64,000 bases of DNA from contig NZ_RCCP01000003.1 of NCBI RefSeq assembly GCF_003664125.1, positions 248,001-312,000 on the forward strand. Reading direction: 5' to 3'. Positions within the stretch are counted from its first letter, which is position 1, and each line of letters begins with the position of its first letter. Source of the DNA: Planococcus citreus. GTDB taxonomy: Bacteria > Bacillota > Bacilli > Bacillales_A > Planococcaceae. Shown here in pieces: positions 33,980 to 42,060 of the stretch. The position numbers and the translations under genes are program-made. The notes under the pieces were generated by a model. The model had not been told where the DNA came from, ran no database searches, and was given only the letters and a program-made list of their open reading frames with translations.

Positions 33980-35171
33980 ATGCATTCAAATTTTCGATAA
34001 TGGTTGCGATGCCCATGCCTCCGGCGATGCATAATGTGGCCACACCGTATTTCTTGCCGGTACGTTCGAGTTCGTGCGTCAGTTTCGTCAACAGGATTGC
34101 GCCTGTCGCGCCGATCGGATGGCCGAGTGCGATGGCGCCGCCGTTCGGGTTGACGCGCTCCGGGTCTGCACCGAGCTCTTGTATGCAGGCGACGGCCTGC
34201 GAAGCGAAGGCTTCGTTCAGCTCGATGACGTCGATGTCTTCGATTTTCAAGCCCGCTTGTTTGAGCGCTTTGAATGTTGCTTGTACAGGGCCCATGCCCA
34301 TCAGTTCAGGCGAGCAGCCGACAGACGCTTGTGCGACGACACGGGCTTTCGGTTGATAGCCCCGTTTCTGCGCCGCTTCTTCCGACATGATCAGGAGTGC
34401 AGCTGCGCCGTCGTTGCGCCCGCTGGCATTTCCGGCGGTTACGGTGCCGCCTTCTTTAAAGACCGGTTTTAAGCCTGCGAGTTTTTCAAGTGAAGTCTCA
34501 CGAGGATGCTCATCGGTTTTAAACTCAGTCACGCCTTTTCTCGTCTTGACCGGATACGGGGCGATTTGGCTGTCGAAATGGCCATTGGCGATGGCCCGTG
34601 CCGTCCGCTGCTGGCTCTCGAACGCGAACTCATCTTGCTGCTCCCGTGAGATGCCGTACTTCTCAGCAACATTTTCCGCGGTGATGCCCATATTCAATTC
34701 GCCGTACGTTTCAGTTGGCTGGGATCCGGGCTGGCTCGCTGTGTTCGGATCTTTCAATAGCACGTCGCCAGATTTGGTGCCGAAGCGGACATTATTGACG
34801 TAGTAGGGGGCGGTGCTCATCGATTCAGCGCCCCCAGCGATGATGGCGTCGCTAAGCCCCATGGCGATTTGCTGGGAGGCAGAGTTGACCGCCTGGACGC
34901 CCGAACCGCATTGCCGATGAATGGTGTAGCCCGGCACTTCGACCGGCAATCCCGCACGCAGCAAGGCGACACGCGCCAAGTTGGAAACGTCTGAACTTTG
35001 CTTGGCCTGACCCAGGATGACTTCATCGACAGCCGCCTTATCAAATTGTGTTCGGTGGATCAATTCCTCTATCACATGGGCGCCGAGCCGGTCGACGGTT
35101 TCGTTTCCAATGGATCCGCCGAGTTTGCCGATGGCGGTGCGGACAGAATCTACAATGACGATATTCTTCAC
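33978..35171 (-). CDS. pcaF: 3-oxoadipyl-CoA/acetyl-CoA thiolase
   Basis: 397 residues with complete thiolase chemistry: Cys88 in HRQCGSGVQA, His351 in ALGHPIGATG and Cys381 in TLCIAGGMG. By sequence it is a degradative acetyl-CoA acetyltransferase-type thiolase; its position as the last gene of a catechol cluster, overlapping catB by four bases, makes cleavage of 3-oxoadipyl-CoA to succinyl-CoA and acetyl-CoA the likely role. Similar enzymes serve short-chain 3-ketoacyl-CoA, so an extra role is possible. Confidence 0.88.
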   Translation of the reverse strand: MKNIVIVDSVRTAIGKLGGSIGNETVDRLGAHVIEELIHRTQFDKAAVDEVILGQAKQSSDVSNLARVALLRAGLPVEVPGYTIHRQCGSGVQAVNSASQQIAMGLSDAIIAGGAESMSTAPYYVNNVRFGTKSGDVLLKDPNTASQPGSQPTETYGELNMGITAENVAEKYGISREQQDEFAFESQQRTARAIANGHFDSQIAPYPVKTRKGVTEFKTDEHPRETSLEKLAGLKPVFKEGGTVTAGNASGRNDGAAALLIMSEEAAQKRGYQPKARVVAQASVGCSPELMGMGPVQATFKALKQAGLKIEDIDVIELNEAFASQAVACIQELGADPERVNPNGGAIALGHPIGATGAILLTKLTHELERTGKKYGVATLCIAGGMGIATIIENLNA

Positions 35172-36307
35172 ACTCTCAGCTCCGTTCCTGAAGCACTCGG
35201 CCTTGCGTAATGCTTCACTTTTTCTTTATCGATTTCCATGCCGAAACCTGGCCCATCCGGGATGACGATTTCGAAATTAGAGAATTCGATGGCGTTTTTC
35301 GTAATCGAATCCTTGAACAATAACGGCCCGAAGATTTCTGTGCCGAACTTCATTTCTGGAATGGTCGCGTAGAGTTGTGCGCACATCGCCGTACCGAGGC
35401 TCGATTCGATCATCGTGCCGCCGTAAAGCCCGAGCCCTGAAGCTTCTGCAATGCCGGCGACTTTTTTCGTCTGCGTCAACCCGCCATGTTTACACGGTTT
35501 CAAGGCGATGGAATTGCCGGCGCGGTTTTTGGCGATGCGGAACACATCTTGAATGCTCGTCGCTGCTTCATCGGCCATGATCGGCACATTGAACTTCGAG
35601 GCCAGGCGGGACATGCCTTCGAAATCCCAAGTCTGTAAAGGCTGTTCGACCATGGAGACGCCGGCGTCTTGAAGAGCGGCAATGCAGTAATTGGATGTAT
35701 CTTCATCCCATGCCTGGTTAACATCTACCGTGATGCGCGCTTCATCTCCAATCGCTTGTTTAATGGCGCGTACATGCTCGACATTTTTGAACGGGTCGCC
35801 CTTGCCGATTTTAAGCTTGAAGATATTATGGCGTTTAGTCCGGAGCATTTCCTGGGCTTCTTCGATATCGGTATTGGTATTGCCACTCGCCAAAGTCCAG
35901 GCGATCGGCAGTGATTTATGGATCTGGCCGCCGAACAGCTCAAAGGCCGGAACATGTTTGCTTCTGGCCGCAAGGTCGATGATCGCTCCTTCGACGACCG
36001 TTTTGGCGAAATAATTGCCGCGCACTTGTTTGGACACCTTATGCATGATGCGGTCGAAATGGATTGGGTCTTCTCCAATGATCAGTGGCGTAATGTATGC
36101 ATCGATATTCGCCTTGATCGCTTCCGGTGTCGATTCACCGTAAGAAGCGCCGCCGATAGTGGCGACTTCCGACCAGCCCTCACGGCCGTCTTCGTCGCGA
36201 ACACATCCGACAACGATCGCCTGAGCGGTAATCGTATGCATGGCCAGCTGGTGCGGGCGGATGATCGGCAAATCGAGAATGTAGACATCAAGCGAATGGA
36301 TTTTCAT
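35168..36307 (-). CDS. catB: Muconate cycloisomerase
   Basis: 379 residues, enolase superfamily MLE subgroup. The catalytic set is intact: Lys164-x-Lys166 in FKLKIG, metal ligands Asp195 (VDVNQAW), Glu221 (EQP) and Asp246 (ADEA), and Lys270 (ALKPCKHGG), all offset by three from the Pseudomonas enzyme numbering. It converts cis,cis-muconate to (+)-muconolactone. Start TTATGAAAATCC, 37 bases after pcaJ. Other subgroup members include dipeptide epimerases and N-succinylamino-acid racemases, but the GGTMIESSLGTA motif and the neighbours favour CatB. Confidence 0.93.
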   Translation of the reverse strand: MKIHSLDVYILDLPIIRPHQLAMHTITAQAIVVGCVRDEDGREGWSEVATIGGASYGESTPEAIKANIDAYITPLIIGEDPIHFDRIMHKVSKQVRGNYFAKTVVEGAIIDLAARSKHVPAFELFGGQIHKSLPIAWTLASGNTNTDIEEAQEMLRTKRHNIFKLKIGKGDPFKNVEHVRAIKQAIGDEARITVDVNQAWDEDTSNYCIAALQDAGVSMVEQPLQTWDFEGMSRLASKFNVPIMADEAATSIQDVFRIAKNRAGNSIALKPCKHGGLTQTKKVAGIAEASGLGLYGGTMIESSLGTAMCAQLYATIPEMKFGTEIFGPLLFKDSITKNAIEFSNFEIVIPDGPGFGMEIDKEKVKHYARPSASGTELRV

Positions 36308-36344
36308 AATAACCCTACTTTCCTTTTATGCGTTCAAAACCACT

Positions 36345-36989
36345 TTATTCTATTGTGAATGAAGCTTCCGTTTTCTCGCGGACTTCTTCAAGTGTGACGC
36401 CGGGCATCAAATCAACGAGCACAAGATTTCCATCGGCCACTTTGAATGCGGCGAGTTCTGTGAAAATCATGTCGACTTGGCGCGTGGAAGTGATCGGGTA
36501 TGTGCATTCTTTCAGTAATTTCGGGCTGCCGTCTTTCGATGTATGGCTCATCGTCACGAAGACTTTTTTCGCCCCGACAAGCAAATCCATTGCTCCTCCG
36601 ACGCCCATGATATTCTTGCCAGGTACAGCCCAGTTTGCGATGATGCCGTGTTCGTCGACTTGCAAAGCACCGAGTATTGCGACGTCGACGTGGCCGCCGC
36701 GGATCATCGCGAATGAATCGGAACTATTGAAAAACGATGCGCCGACCGCTTCGCCGACCGGCAATTTCCCGGCATTGACGAGGTTCGGGTCGACCGATTC
36801 ATCGTCAACATCGGTGACGCCGAGTAAGCCGTTTTCCGTATGGAGGTAAATATGGTCATCGGTCATATGTTCCGCCACTAAAGTGGGGATGCCGATGCCG
36901 AGGTTAACGGTACAAGGGCCTTTTAGTTCTTGCGCCACGCGTTTGGCAATCATATGCTGCATTTCAGTTTTGTTCAGTTGCACCGTCAT
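36345..36989 (-). CDS. pcaJ: 3-oxoadipate CoA-transferase subunit B
   Basis: 214 residues, the beta subunit of family I CoA-transferases. The catalytic glutamate is Glu52 in HTENGLLGV. Conserved LGIGIPTLVAEHM, GAMDLLVGAKKVFVTMSH and TGLRQVDMIFT-like strands are present. With PcaI it moves CoA from succinyl-CoA to 3-oxoadipate. ATG overlaps the pcaI stop by four bases. The same fold serves acetoacetate (ScoB), so substrate is set by context. Confidence 0.92.
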   Translation of the reverse strand: MTVQLNKTEMQHMIAKRVAQELKGPCTVNLGIGIPTLVAEHMTDDHIYLHTENGLLGVTDVDDESVDPNLVNAGKLPVGEAVGASFFNSSDSFAMIRGGHVDVAILGALQVDEHGIIANWAVPGKNIMGVGGAMDLLVGAKKVFVTMSHTSKDGSPKLLKECTYPITSTRQVDMIFTELAAFKVADGNLVLVDLMPGVTLEEVREKTEASFTIE

Positions 36990-37672
36990 TTGCTTACCAC
37001 TCCTTTTTTCGTCAACACTTGCTTGGCTTCGACGATGGTATCGACGAAGATGAACGGTGTGACGATTGCTTCAGGATCCAGTTCGCCGGCTTCGACGATT
37101 TCATCCACTTCCACGATGACCGTTTTCGCAGCTGTCGCCATGAGCGGATTGAAATTGCGCGCGGTTTTGTAATAGATAAGATTGCCGAGCGTATCGGCTT
37201 TATGGGCACGGATCAAAGCAACGTCCGCGCGGATCGCTTTTTCCAGGATGTACTGGACGCCATCGATTTCGCGTTCCTCTTTGCCTTTTGCGAGATCAGT
37301 GCCGACACCGGTCGTCGTATAATAGCCGCCAAGTCCAGCACCGCCGGCCCGCAGTGATTCGGCGAGCGTCCCTTGAGGGAGGAGTTCGAGTTCAATCTCG
37401 CCGTTCTGGTATTTATCGCCAACATCACGGTTGCTCGTAAAATAGGAGCCGATGCCTTTTTTGATTTTGTTTTGGTTCAATAGTTTCCCAAGCCCTTTGC
37501 CGGATTCGCCTAGGTTATTGCTGACGATCGTCAAATCCTTCACGTCTTTTTCGGTTAATGCCTCGATTAAAGTAAGCGGGGCACCAATGAGGCCGAATCC
37601 TCCGACGAGTATCGTATCTCCCGATTTGACACAGGAAAGTGCATCGGTTATCTCGTGTTGTATCATTGCCAT
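36986..37672 (-). CDS. pcaI: 3-oxoadipate CoA-transferase subunit A
   Basis: 228 residues, alpha subunit of the CoA-transferase. The GGFGLIGAPLTLIEAL oxyanion region and the GGAGLGGYYTTTGVGTDLAKGKE block are typical. It follows the CMD-fold gene by three bases and overlaps pcaJ, so expression is coupled. Works with PcaJ to activate 3-oxoadipate at the expense of succinyl-CoA. Confidence 0.92.
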   Translation of the reverse strand: MAMIQHEITDALSCVKSGDTILVGGFGLIGAPLTLIEALTEKDVKDLTIVSNNLGESGKGLGKLLNQNKIKKGIGSYFTSNRDVGDKYQNGEIELELLPQGTLAESLRAGGAGLGGYYTTTGVGTDLAKGKEEREIDGVQYILEKAIRADVALIRAHKADTLGNLIYYKTARNFNPLMATAAKTVIVEVDEIVEAGELDPEAIVTPFIFVDTIVEAKQVLTKKGVVSK

Positions 37673-37675
37673 GGG

Positions 37676-38410
37676 TTATTCCTCCGTTCCGGGATTTTTT
37701 GCTTTCAATGAATCGCTCAGTTCGAACCAGGCAGGTATGCCCGCTGTCAAAATGCAGATATAGCCGATATCCGCAAGATCTGCTTCAGAAGCGCCTACAG
37801 CCCGCGCTTTTTCCATCCACGGGCTTGCGCCTTCGCCGTTCAGCTCGACAATGAAATTGCCTGCCATGTTCAAATGTTTCAAGTGTGAGGAAATCAGTCC
37901 ATCACCCATGATTTTCTTGTGCAGCGCTTCTTCATCCTGTGCATCGACGAGTGCTTTCACTTGTTCCAAATAGGAAGTATCTTCATCGCCGAGCCAGGAA
38001 ATGATCAGTTCGATGCCTTCTCCGGCGCTTTTTGGCGAGGAAGAAGGGAGCGGGGCAGGGCGGTCGTTTAATTCCAATGCATAGGAGATGGCTTCAATTG
38101 CTAACTGGATCGCCTGGTCGCCTTTATAGAGATAGGCGGTCAGGAAAAATTCAGCAAGTTCGGGCACGGAATAGCCGAAATCGATGGCGCCTTTTGTATG
38201 GAAGATCATGCTGCGGCGATAAAGGCGGGCCGCATTCATGCTTGCGATCAGCGCATCTTTCTCGCGCCGGGTGAGTGCGCCGTCCTGCATGATTTCACCG
38301 CGTATGCCGGTATACGTATCCAGTACTTGCGGGCTGTAGTCGTGCATTTTCTGGACCCAGTCCGGGACTGTGTCATAGACTTCCTTGAAATATTGCAATG
38401 CTTTGCTCAT
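37676..38410 (-). CDS. Two-domain carboxymuconolactone-decarboxylase-fold protein, candidate muconolactone isomerase
   Basis: 244 residues, about twice a single CMD domain (PF02627 type): an N-terminal half (about 20-115, with LTRREKDALIASMNAARLYRRSMIFHTKGAIDFGYS) and a more diverged C-terminal half (about 135-235). The first half keeps the PcaC-like histidine (MIFHTKGA) but has no CxxC, so it is not an AhpD-type peroxidase partner. The cluster lacks PcaGH, PcaB and CatC; a carboxymuconolactone decarboxylase has no substrate in the catechol branch. Because the missing step is muconolactone to 3-oxoadipate enol-lactone, this protein is a candidate isomerase. That function is inference. Confidence 0.82.
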   Translation of the reverse strand: MSKALQYFKEVYDTVPDWVQKMHDYSPQVLDTYTGIRGEIMQDGALTRREKDALIASMNAARLYRRSMIFHTKGAIDFGYSVPELAEFFLTAYLYKGDQAIQLAIEAISYALELNDRPAPLPSSSPKSAGEGIELIISWLGDEDTSYLEQVKALVDAQDEEALHKKIMGDGLISSHLKHLNMAGNFIVELNGEGASPWMEKARAVGASEADLADIGYICILTAGIPAWFELSDSLKAKNPGTEE

Positions 38411-38431
38411 GAGTGCCCTCCTATGAAGTGA

Positions 38432-40090
38432 TTATTTTAAATTTGCCGGGTATTCATGTTGGTTGATGCCGAAAACGACAGGCAAGACAAAATAGACGAA
38501 TAAGGTAACGAGGATGAGCGCGAGCAGAGTGAGGCCGGTGCCTTTTCTGACCATGTCGATCATCGTGATCTTGCCTGTCGCGAAGATGATGGCGTTCGAC
38601 GGTGTACCGATCGGAAGCATGAACGCGAATCCGGCGCCCATAGCAACAGCAGTCATCAGTGGCAGTGGGTGAACATCGATCGCGAGAGCCAGTGCCGCAG
38701 CAATCGGGACAAGAATCGTGACAGTGGCTGTATTCGGCGTCATCTGCGTCATTGCGATGCCGAGCAGCGCAGTGGCTGTCAGGATGACGATGTAAGAAGT
38801 CCCTTCCAGTAGAAGCAATTGATTGCCGATCCAACCGGCGAGATCTGTTCCGTTAAAACCTGCTGCAAGTGCCAGGCCGCCGCCGACCAACAGCAAGACG
38901 CCCCACGGCATGTTTTTCAATGAATCACCGCCAAGAAGGCGTTCGCCGGTGTTGCCGCTGGCAGGAATTGCGTGCAACAGGATTGCTGCGACCATCGCAA
39001 TCATCGTATCGCTAAGGCCTGGGATGATGTCTGACCAGATGAAAGTCCGCGTCATCCACATGAAAGCCGTAAAGCTGAAGATTGCGAGGACGATTTTTTC
39101 TTCGTAAGACATCTTGCCAAGTTCCTTTTTCCGGTCAGTGACAAACTGCTTGCCGTTGGTGATTTTTTTGACGTTCATTGGGTACGCGATTTTGGTGATG
39201 TATAGAATGGCTACTATCATCAACATGGAGACTAAAGGAAATGCGAACAAGAAGAACTGTGCGAACGAAATTTCAATGCCAAGCAATTCACCTGCCAGAC
39301 CGGCCAGTATCAAATTGGTCGGGGTGCCGATCAAGGTAGCGCTGCCACCGATCGTACCGCCGAAGCCGATGGCAAAAATGATTGATTTCGTGAATTTCGT
39401 TTCTTCATCTTTCGAATAAACATTGTCTTCTTTCATTAAAGTGACCACTTTGGCGATGATGGCCGTCCCGATGGGAATCATCAGCATGACGGTCGCCATA
39501 TTCGATACCCACATCGACAAGAAGCCGGTTGCGAGCATGAAGCCAAGAACGAGGCCGGACGTGCTCGCGCCGACAGCCGAAATGATCGTGAGTGCAATGC
39601 GTTCATGGAGGTTCCAGCGCTCAAGTGCCAAGGCAAGTGCGAAGCCGCCGACGAACAGGAAGATTAAATTATCCCCGTAGCTGGATGCGGTGGTGGCCGC
39701 GTCGACCGCGCCCAATACAGGCAATAAGACCAGTGGCATGAGCGAAGTGATGCCGAGCGGAATGGCTTCGGAAATCCACCAAACCGCCATCCACGCCGTC
39801 ACGGCGAGCACCGCTTTTCCTTCGAAGCTCAGGTCCGACAGCGGAAGGGCAAACAAGATGATGAAAAACAGCAGCGGCCCGAGGAAAAAGCCGATTTTTT
39901 GCATTAAGTTATAAGAATCGTTGCGTTGGGTCTTCTCGTCGGCAATGTTTGATGTGCGTTGTTTTCCGCTTCTTGGCGAATCGACGGCGGCTGCACCGCC
40001 TTGCCGAATTTCAGCCATCGTCAATAAATCCTTCGTCTGTTTGTGCGATTTCCACATGCTTTTGTTTAACCCCTTAAATGAAAAAGCCAT
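38432..40090 (-). CDS. DASS/SLC13-family sodium:carboxylate transporter
   Basis: 552 residues from the ATG at 40090 behind GGGGAGGAATTGG. A polar cytosolic N-terminus of about 60 residues precedes roughly 11 membrane helices. The DASS signatures are GSATLIGTPTNLILAG in the first half and TPNTATVTILVP with GTPSNAIIF in the second, the two SNT-like motifs that bind sodium and the carboxylate. Placed between pcaD and the CMD gene, it likely imports a dicarboxylate of the pathway (muconate, 3-oxoadipate) or an aromatic acid; family members usually carry C4-C6 dicarboxylates. Confidence 0.9.
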   Translation of the reverse strand: MAFSFKGLNKSMWKSHKQTKDLLTMAEIRQGGAAAVDSPRSGKQRTSNIADEKTQRNDSYNLMQKIGFFLGPLLFFIILFALPLSDLSFEGKAVLAVTAWMAVWWISEAIPLGITSLMPLVLLPVLGAVDAATTASSYGDNLIFLFVGGFALALALERWNLHERIALTIISAVGASTSGLVLGFMLATGFLSMWVSNMATVMLMIPIGTAIIAKVVTLMKEDNVYSKDEETKFTKSIIFAIGFGGTIGGSATLIGTPTNLILAGLAGELLGIEISFAQFFLFAFPLVSMLMIVAILYITKIAYPMNVKKITNGKQFVTDRKKELGKMSYEEKIVLAIFSFTAFMWMTRTFIWSDIIPGLSDTMIAMVAAILLHAIPASGNTGERLLGGDSLKNMPWGVLLLVGGGLALAAGFNGTDLAGWIGNQLLLLEGTSYIVILTATALLGIAMTQMTPNTATVTILVPIAAALALAIDVHPLPLMTAVAMGAGFAFMLPIGTPSNAIIFATGKITMIDMVRKGTGLTLLALILVTLFVYFVLPVVFGINQHEYPANLK

Positions 40091-40126
40091 CCAATTCCTC
40101 CCCTTCACCTGTTGGTGTAAGTATGA

Positions 40127-40139
40127 TTTTTTTTTTTTT
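40127..40139 (-). repeat. Homopolymer of 13 T (A13 on the coding strand)
   Basis: Lies between the pcaD stop and the ribosome site of the transporter. Long enough to be replication- or transcription-slippage prone; in an untranslated spacer it would alter only leader length. Confidence 0.9.
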
Positions 40140-40156
40140 GCTGAGTTTATGGCAGA

Positions 40157-40990
40157 CTACAGGTGTCCGAGAAATTCCGAGACCGGCTGGAGAATGTCCT
40201 GGCGCTTTTCAAACACCATTTGGTAATGGTTAGCGCCTGAAATGACGGTTTCGATGCGCGAAATCGATCTTTGCGTTTCTTCATAATCGCTTAAATAGAA
40301 CAAAGGAGGCATTGAACCGATTGCGCCTTCCGCATAGACAAGCAGTACAGGGCATGTGATCTTAGGGCCGATTTCTTTTGGGGTGAATGAATAGAAGCTC
40401 TCGAAATCGGCGAGTATCCGGGATTCGGTCGATTTGTTTTCCCAATGGCCGTTCGCCTTTTCAACTTCGTACTCTGCGATATCCTGTAAAACATCGGTCC
40501 ATTCAATGCCGAGGCCCGAATAGATTTTCTTCGTCTCTTCGACGTAATGGCCTTGCGAATCGAAATCGCGGCTGATCCGGCCGAGGGAAGGCTTGACGAT
40601 TTTCTTTTGATGTTCGGATGCTGTCGCGGCACCGTCGAGGAGGATGAGTCCTTGGACGGAAGGGAGGCGGCTGGCTACAATCGCCGAGATGAACGCTCCC
40701 ATCGAAAAGCCGAGTAGGATCGGATTTTCGATTTTCAATGCTTCCAGCAAAGCCATGATGTCATCTGCATGCTTGAAGATGGACGTATCTTCGTCTGCTT
40801 CAGAGCTATTGCCGCGTCCCCTCAAATCGACGGAAATGACGCGGTAATCACCGCCGAAAGTCTGGCTGTAATAATGCATGTTCTTATGTGTGCCGGTTAG
40901 TCCGTGGATGGCGATGATGGGGCCTTTTTCACCTGGGGTATCTGCCACTTGAATGGTGTTGCCGTTCACTTGTACTGTATACAGTTCCAT
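40157..40990 (-). CDS. pcaD: 3-oxoadipate enol-lactonase (alpha/beta hydrolase)
   Basis: 277 residues; ATG behind AGAGGTGAAAAC. Alpha/beta hydrolase with HGLTGTHKN oxyanion loop, VDLRGRGNS, nucleophile Ser in GFSMGAF and His in SGANHYQMVF; the acid residue position reads VYAEG (Glu in place of the usual Asp). It hydrolyses 3-oxoadipate enol-lactone to 3-oxoadipate, the step before PcaIJ. Sequence alone would allow other esterase roles; neighbours make PcaD likely. It is separated from catA by a hairpin that could attenuate read-through. Confidence 0.85.
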   Translation of the reverse strand: MELYTVQVNGNTIQVADTPGEKGPIIAIHGLTGTHKNMHYYSQTFGGDYRVISVDLRGRGNSSEADEDTSIFKHADDIMALLEALKIENPILLGFSMGAFISAIVASRLPSVQGLILLDGAATASEHQKKIVKPSLGRISRDFDSQGHYVEETKKIYSGLGIEWTDVLQDIAEYEVEKANGHWENKSTESRILADFESFYSFTPKEIGPKITCPVLLVYAEGAIGSMPPLFYLSDYEETQRSISRIETVISGANHYQMVFEKRQDILQPVSEFLGHL

Positions 40991-41022
40991 GTTTTCACCT
41001 CTAGCATATTTAGTGGGAGTGT

Positions 41023-41058
41023 TTAAAAAGAAGCAGCTGCCGAGAATTTCTCGACAGC
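41023..41058 (-). terminator. Hairpin and T-rich tract between catA and pcaD
   Basis: On the minus strand GCTGTCGAGA pairs with TCTCGGCAGC, followed by TGCTTCTTTTT. It resembles a weak terminator and could set the ratio of catA to downstream transcript. Confidence 0.65.
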
Positions 41059-41104
41059 CGTATTGATTTTTAACCGCTATTGCCGGTTTTATTTAAGTTT
41101 TCCG

Positions 41105-41872
41105 TTATTCAGCGCGCATGACAAAGTTCAAGGAAGCTTCTTTGTGGTCGCCTTTGTCTTCGAGTTTCGTCAACAGTGATTCACGGACGCCGCCCGCTAC
41201 GTCGGTTTCAAGCCACTTGTCTCCCTCAAAAAATACTTGAGTGATCAAGGTTTCATGGCCTTCATGCTCGAATTTGATATGGATGTGTGCCGGACGGTAG
41301 GCATGATAGCCTGCAGCGAACGTGAATTCGCCAGTTGGCCCGTCTGTCGGGATCTGGTAAGGAATCGGAACGATCGAATGCACTTCGAAATCACCGTTTT
41401 CGTCTGTCACAAACTGGCCGCGCAAATTGAAATCAGGGGCAGGGGAATCGTAATTGGAATACAATCCGTCTGCATCGTCTTGCCACCATTCGACTTTCGT
41501 ATGTGCTAGCGGCCCGTTTGTGGAGCTGACGTTTCCTGTGAAGACCAGTTTGTCGCCAGGTTCGTCATCACGTTGCGGCATGACAAATGGTGATTTCTCG
41601 AGGACAGGTGAATTCTCTTCATAATATGGCCCTAGCAAGGAAGGCTCTGTGCCTGGTGAATCTTTGTATTTTGATTCCAGAACATGCGTTTCAACGAAGA
41701 CGTCCAAGAACAACGGGATTTCTCCGCTGCGCCCTAAACGATCTGCCCATTTTACGAAATTCGTATATTCTTCGTGATTGAATTGCTGCTCATCCAGGAA
41801 GTTTTTCAAATGTTTGACGAACCCTTCATAAGCTCCTAGTACACGCGGGTTTGTAGTGCTTGTTTTTGTCAT
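41105..41872 (-). CDS. catA: Catechol 1,2-dioxygenase (intradiol)
   Basis: 255 residues, single-chain catechol type with an N-terminal helical linker domain (about 1-80, EYTNFVKWADRLGRSGEIPLFLDVF) that PcaGH lacks. The non-heme Fe(III) ligands are Tyr138 (GLYSNYD), Tyr172 (PYQIPTDGP), His196 and His198 (RPAHIHIKF). GPYYEENSP precedes the catalytic barrel. It opens catechol to cis,cis-muconate with O2. Start behind TTAGGAGGAGATC. First gene of the cluster, with IclR operators and a cre-like site in its 188-base upstream region. Hydroxyquinol dioxygenase is a less likely alternative given adjacent CatB. Confidence 0.93.
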   Translation of the reverse strand: MTKTSTTNPRVLGAYEGFVKHLKNFLDEQQFNHEEYTNFVKWADRLGRSGEIPLFLDVFVETHVLESKYKDSPGTEPSLLGPYYEENSPVLEKSPFVMPQRDDEPGDKLVFTGNVSSTNGPLAHTKVEWWQDDADGLYSNYDSPAPDFNLRGQFVTDENGDFEVHSIVPIPYQIPTDGPTGEFTFAAGYHAYRPAHIHIKFEHEGHETLITQVFFEGDKWLETDVAGGVRESLLTKLEDKGDHKEASLNFVMRAE

Positions 41873-41965
41873 GCCGATCTCCTCCTAATGGTTTGTAATA
41901 GTGTTCTTTTGATCCGAGACTAAACAGTGATGAAAACGCCTTCACACGGGAATATAAAAAAATAC

Positions 41966-41981
41966 GCAAAAGCGCTTGCAA
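41966..41981 (-). promoter_or_regulatory. cre-like site downstream of the catA promoter
   Basis: Minus strand TTGCAAGCGCTTTTGCG agrees with the catabolite-responsive element consensus (TGWAANCGNTNWCA) at most core positions, with the AAGCGCTT centre intact. It lies between the operators and the catA start, a roadblock-type position for CcpA. Confidence 0.5.
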
Positions 41982-41995
41982 GAAGTAATCATCTA

Positions 41996-42033
41996 TTGTA
42001 CGATATACGTACAATATTACGTTTAGCGTACAA
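41996..42033. promoter_or_regulatory. Tandem IclR-type operators between catA and the regulator gene
   Basis: Site 1 is a perfect inverted repeat TTGTACG-N5-CGTACAA (41996-42014). Site 2 (42015-42033) is TATTACG-N5-CGTACAA, 5 of 7 matching in one arm. Centres are 19 bp apart, about two helix turns. A plus-strand promoter TTGCAA (41976-41981), 17-base spacer, TACGAT (41999-42004) for the regulator has its -10 inside site 1, so binding would block regulator transcription. Confidence 0.82.
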
Positions 42034-42060
42034 GCTCATCTTAACAAGGGGGATCTCTTT

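Noticed and set aside
37676-38410. CMD-fold protein as alkylhydroperoxidase AhpD
   Set aside because: The CxxC motif required for AhpD-type peroxidase activity is absent.
41105-41872. Protocatechuate 3,4-dioxygenase subunit
   Set aside because: It is a single chain with the catechol-type N-terminal linker domain, and no second subunit gene is adjacent.
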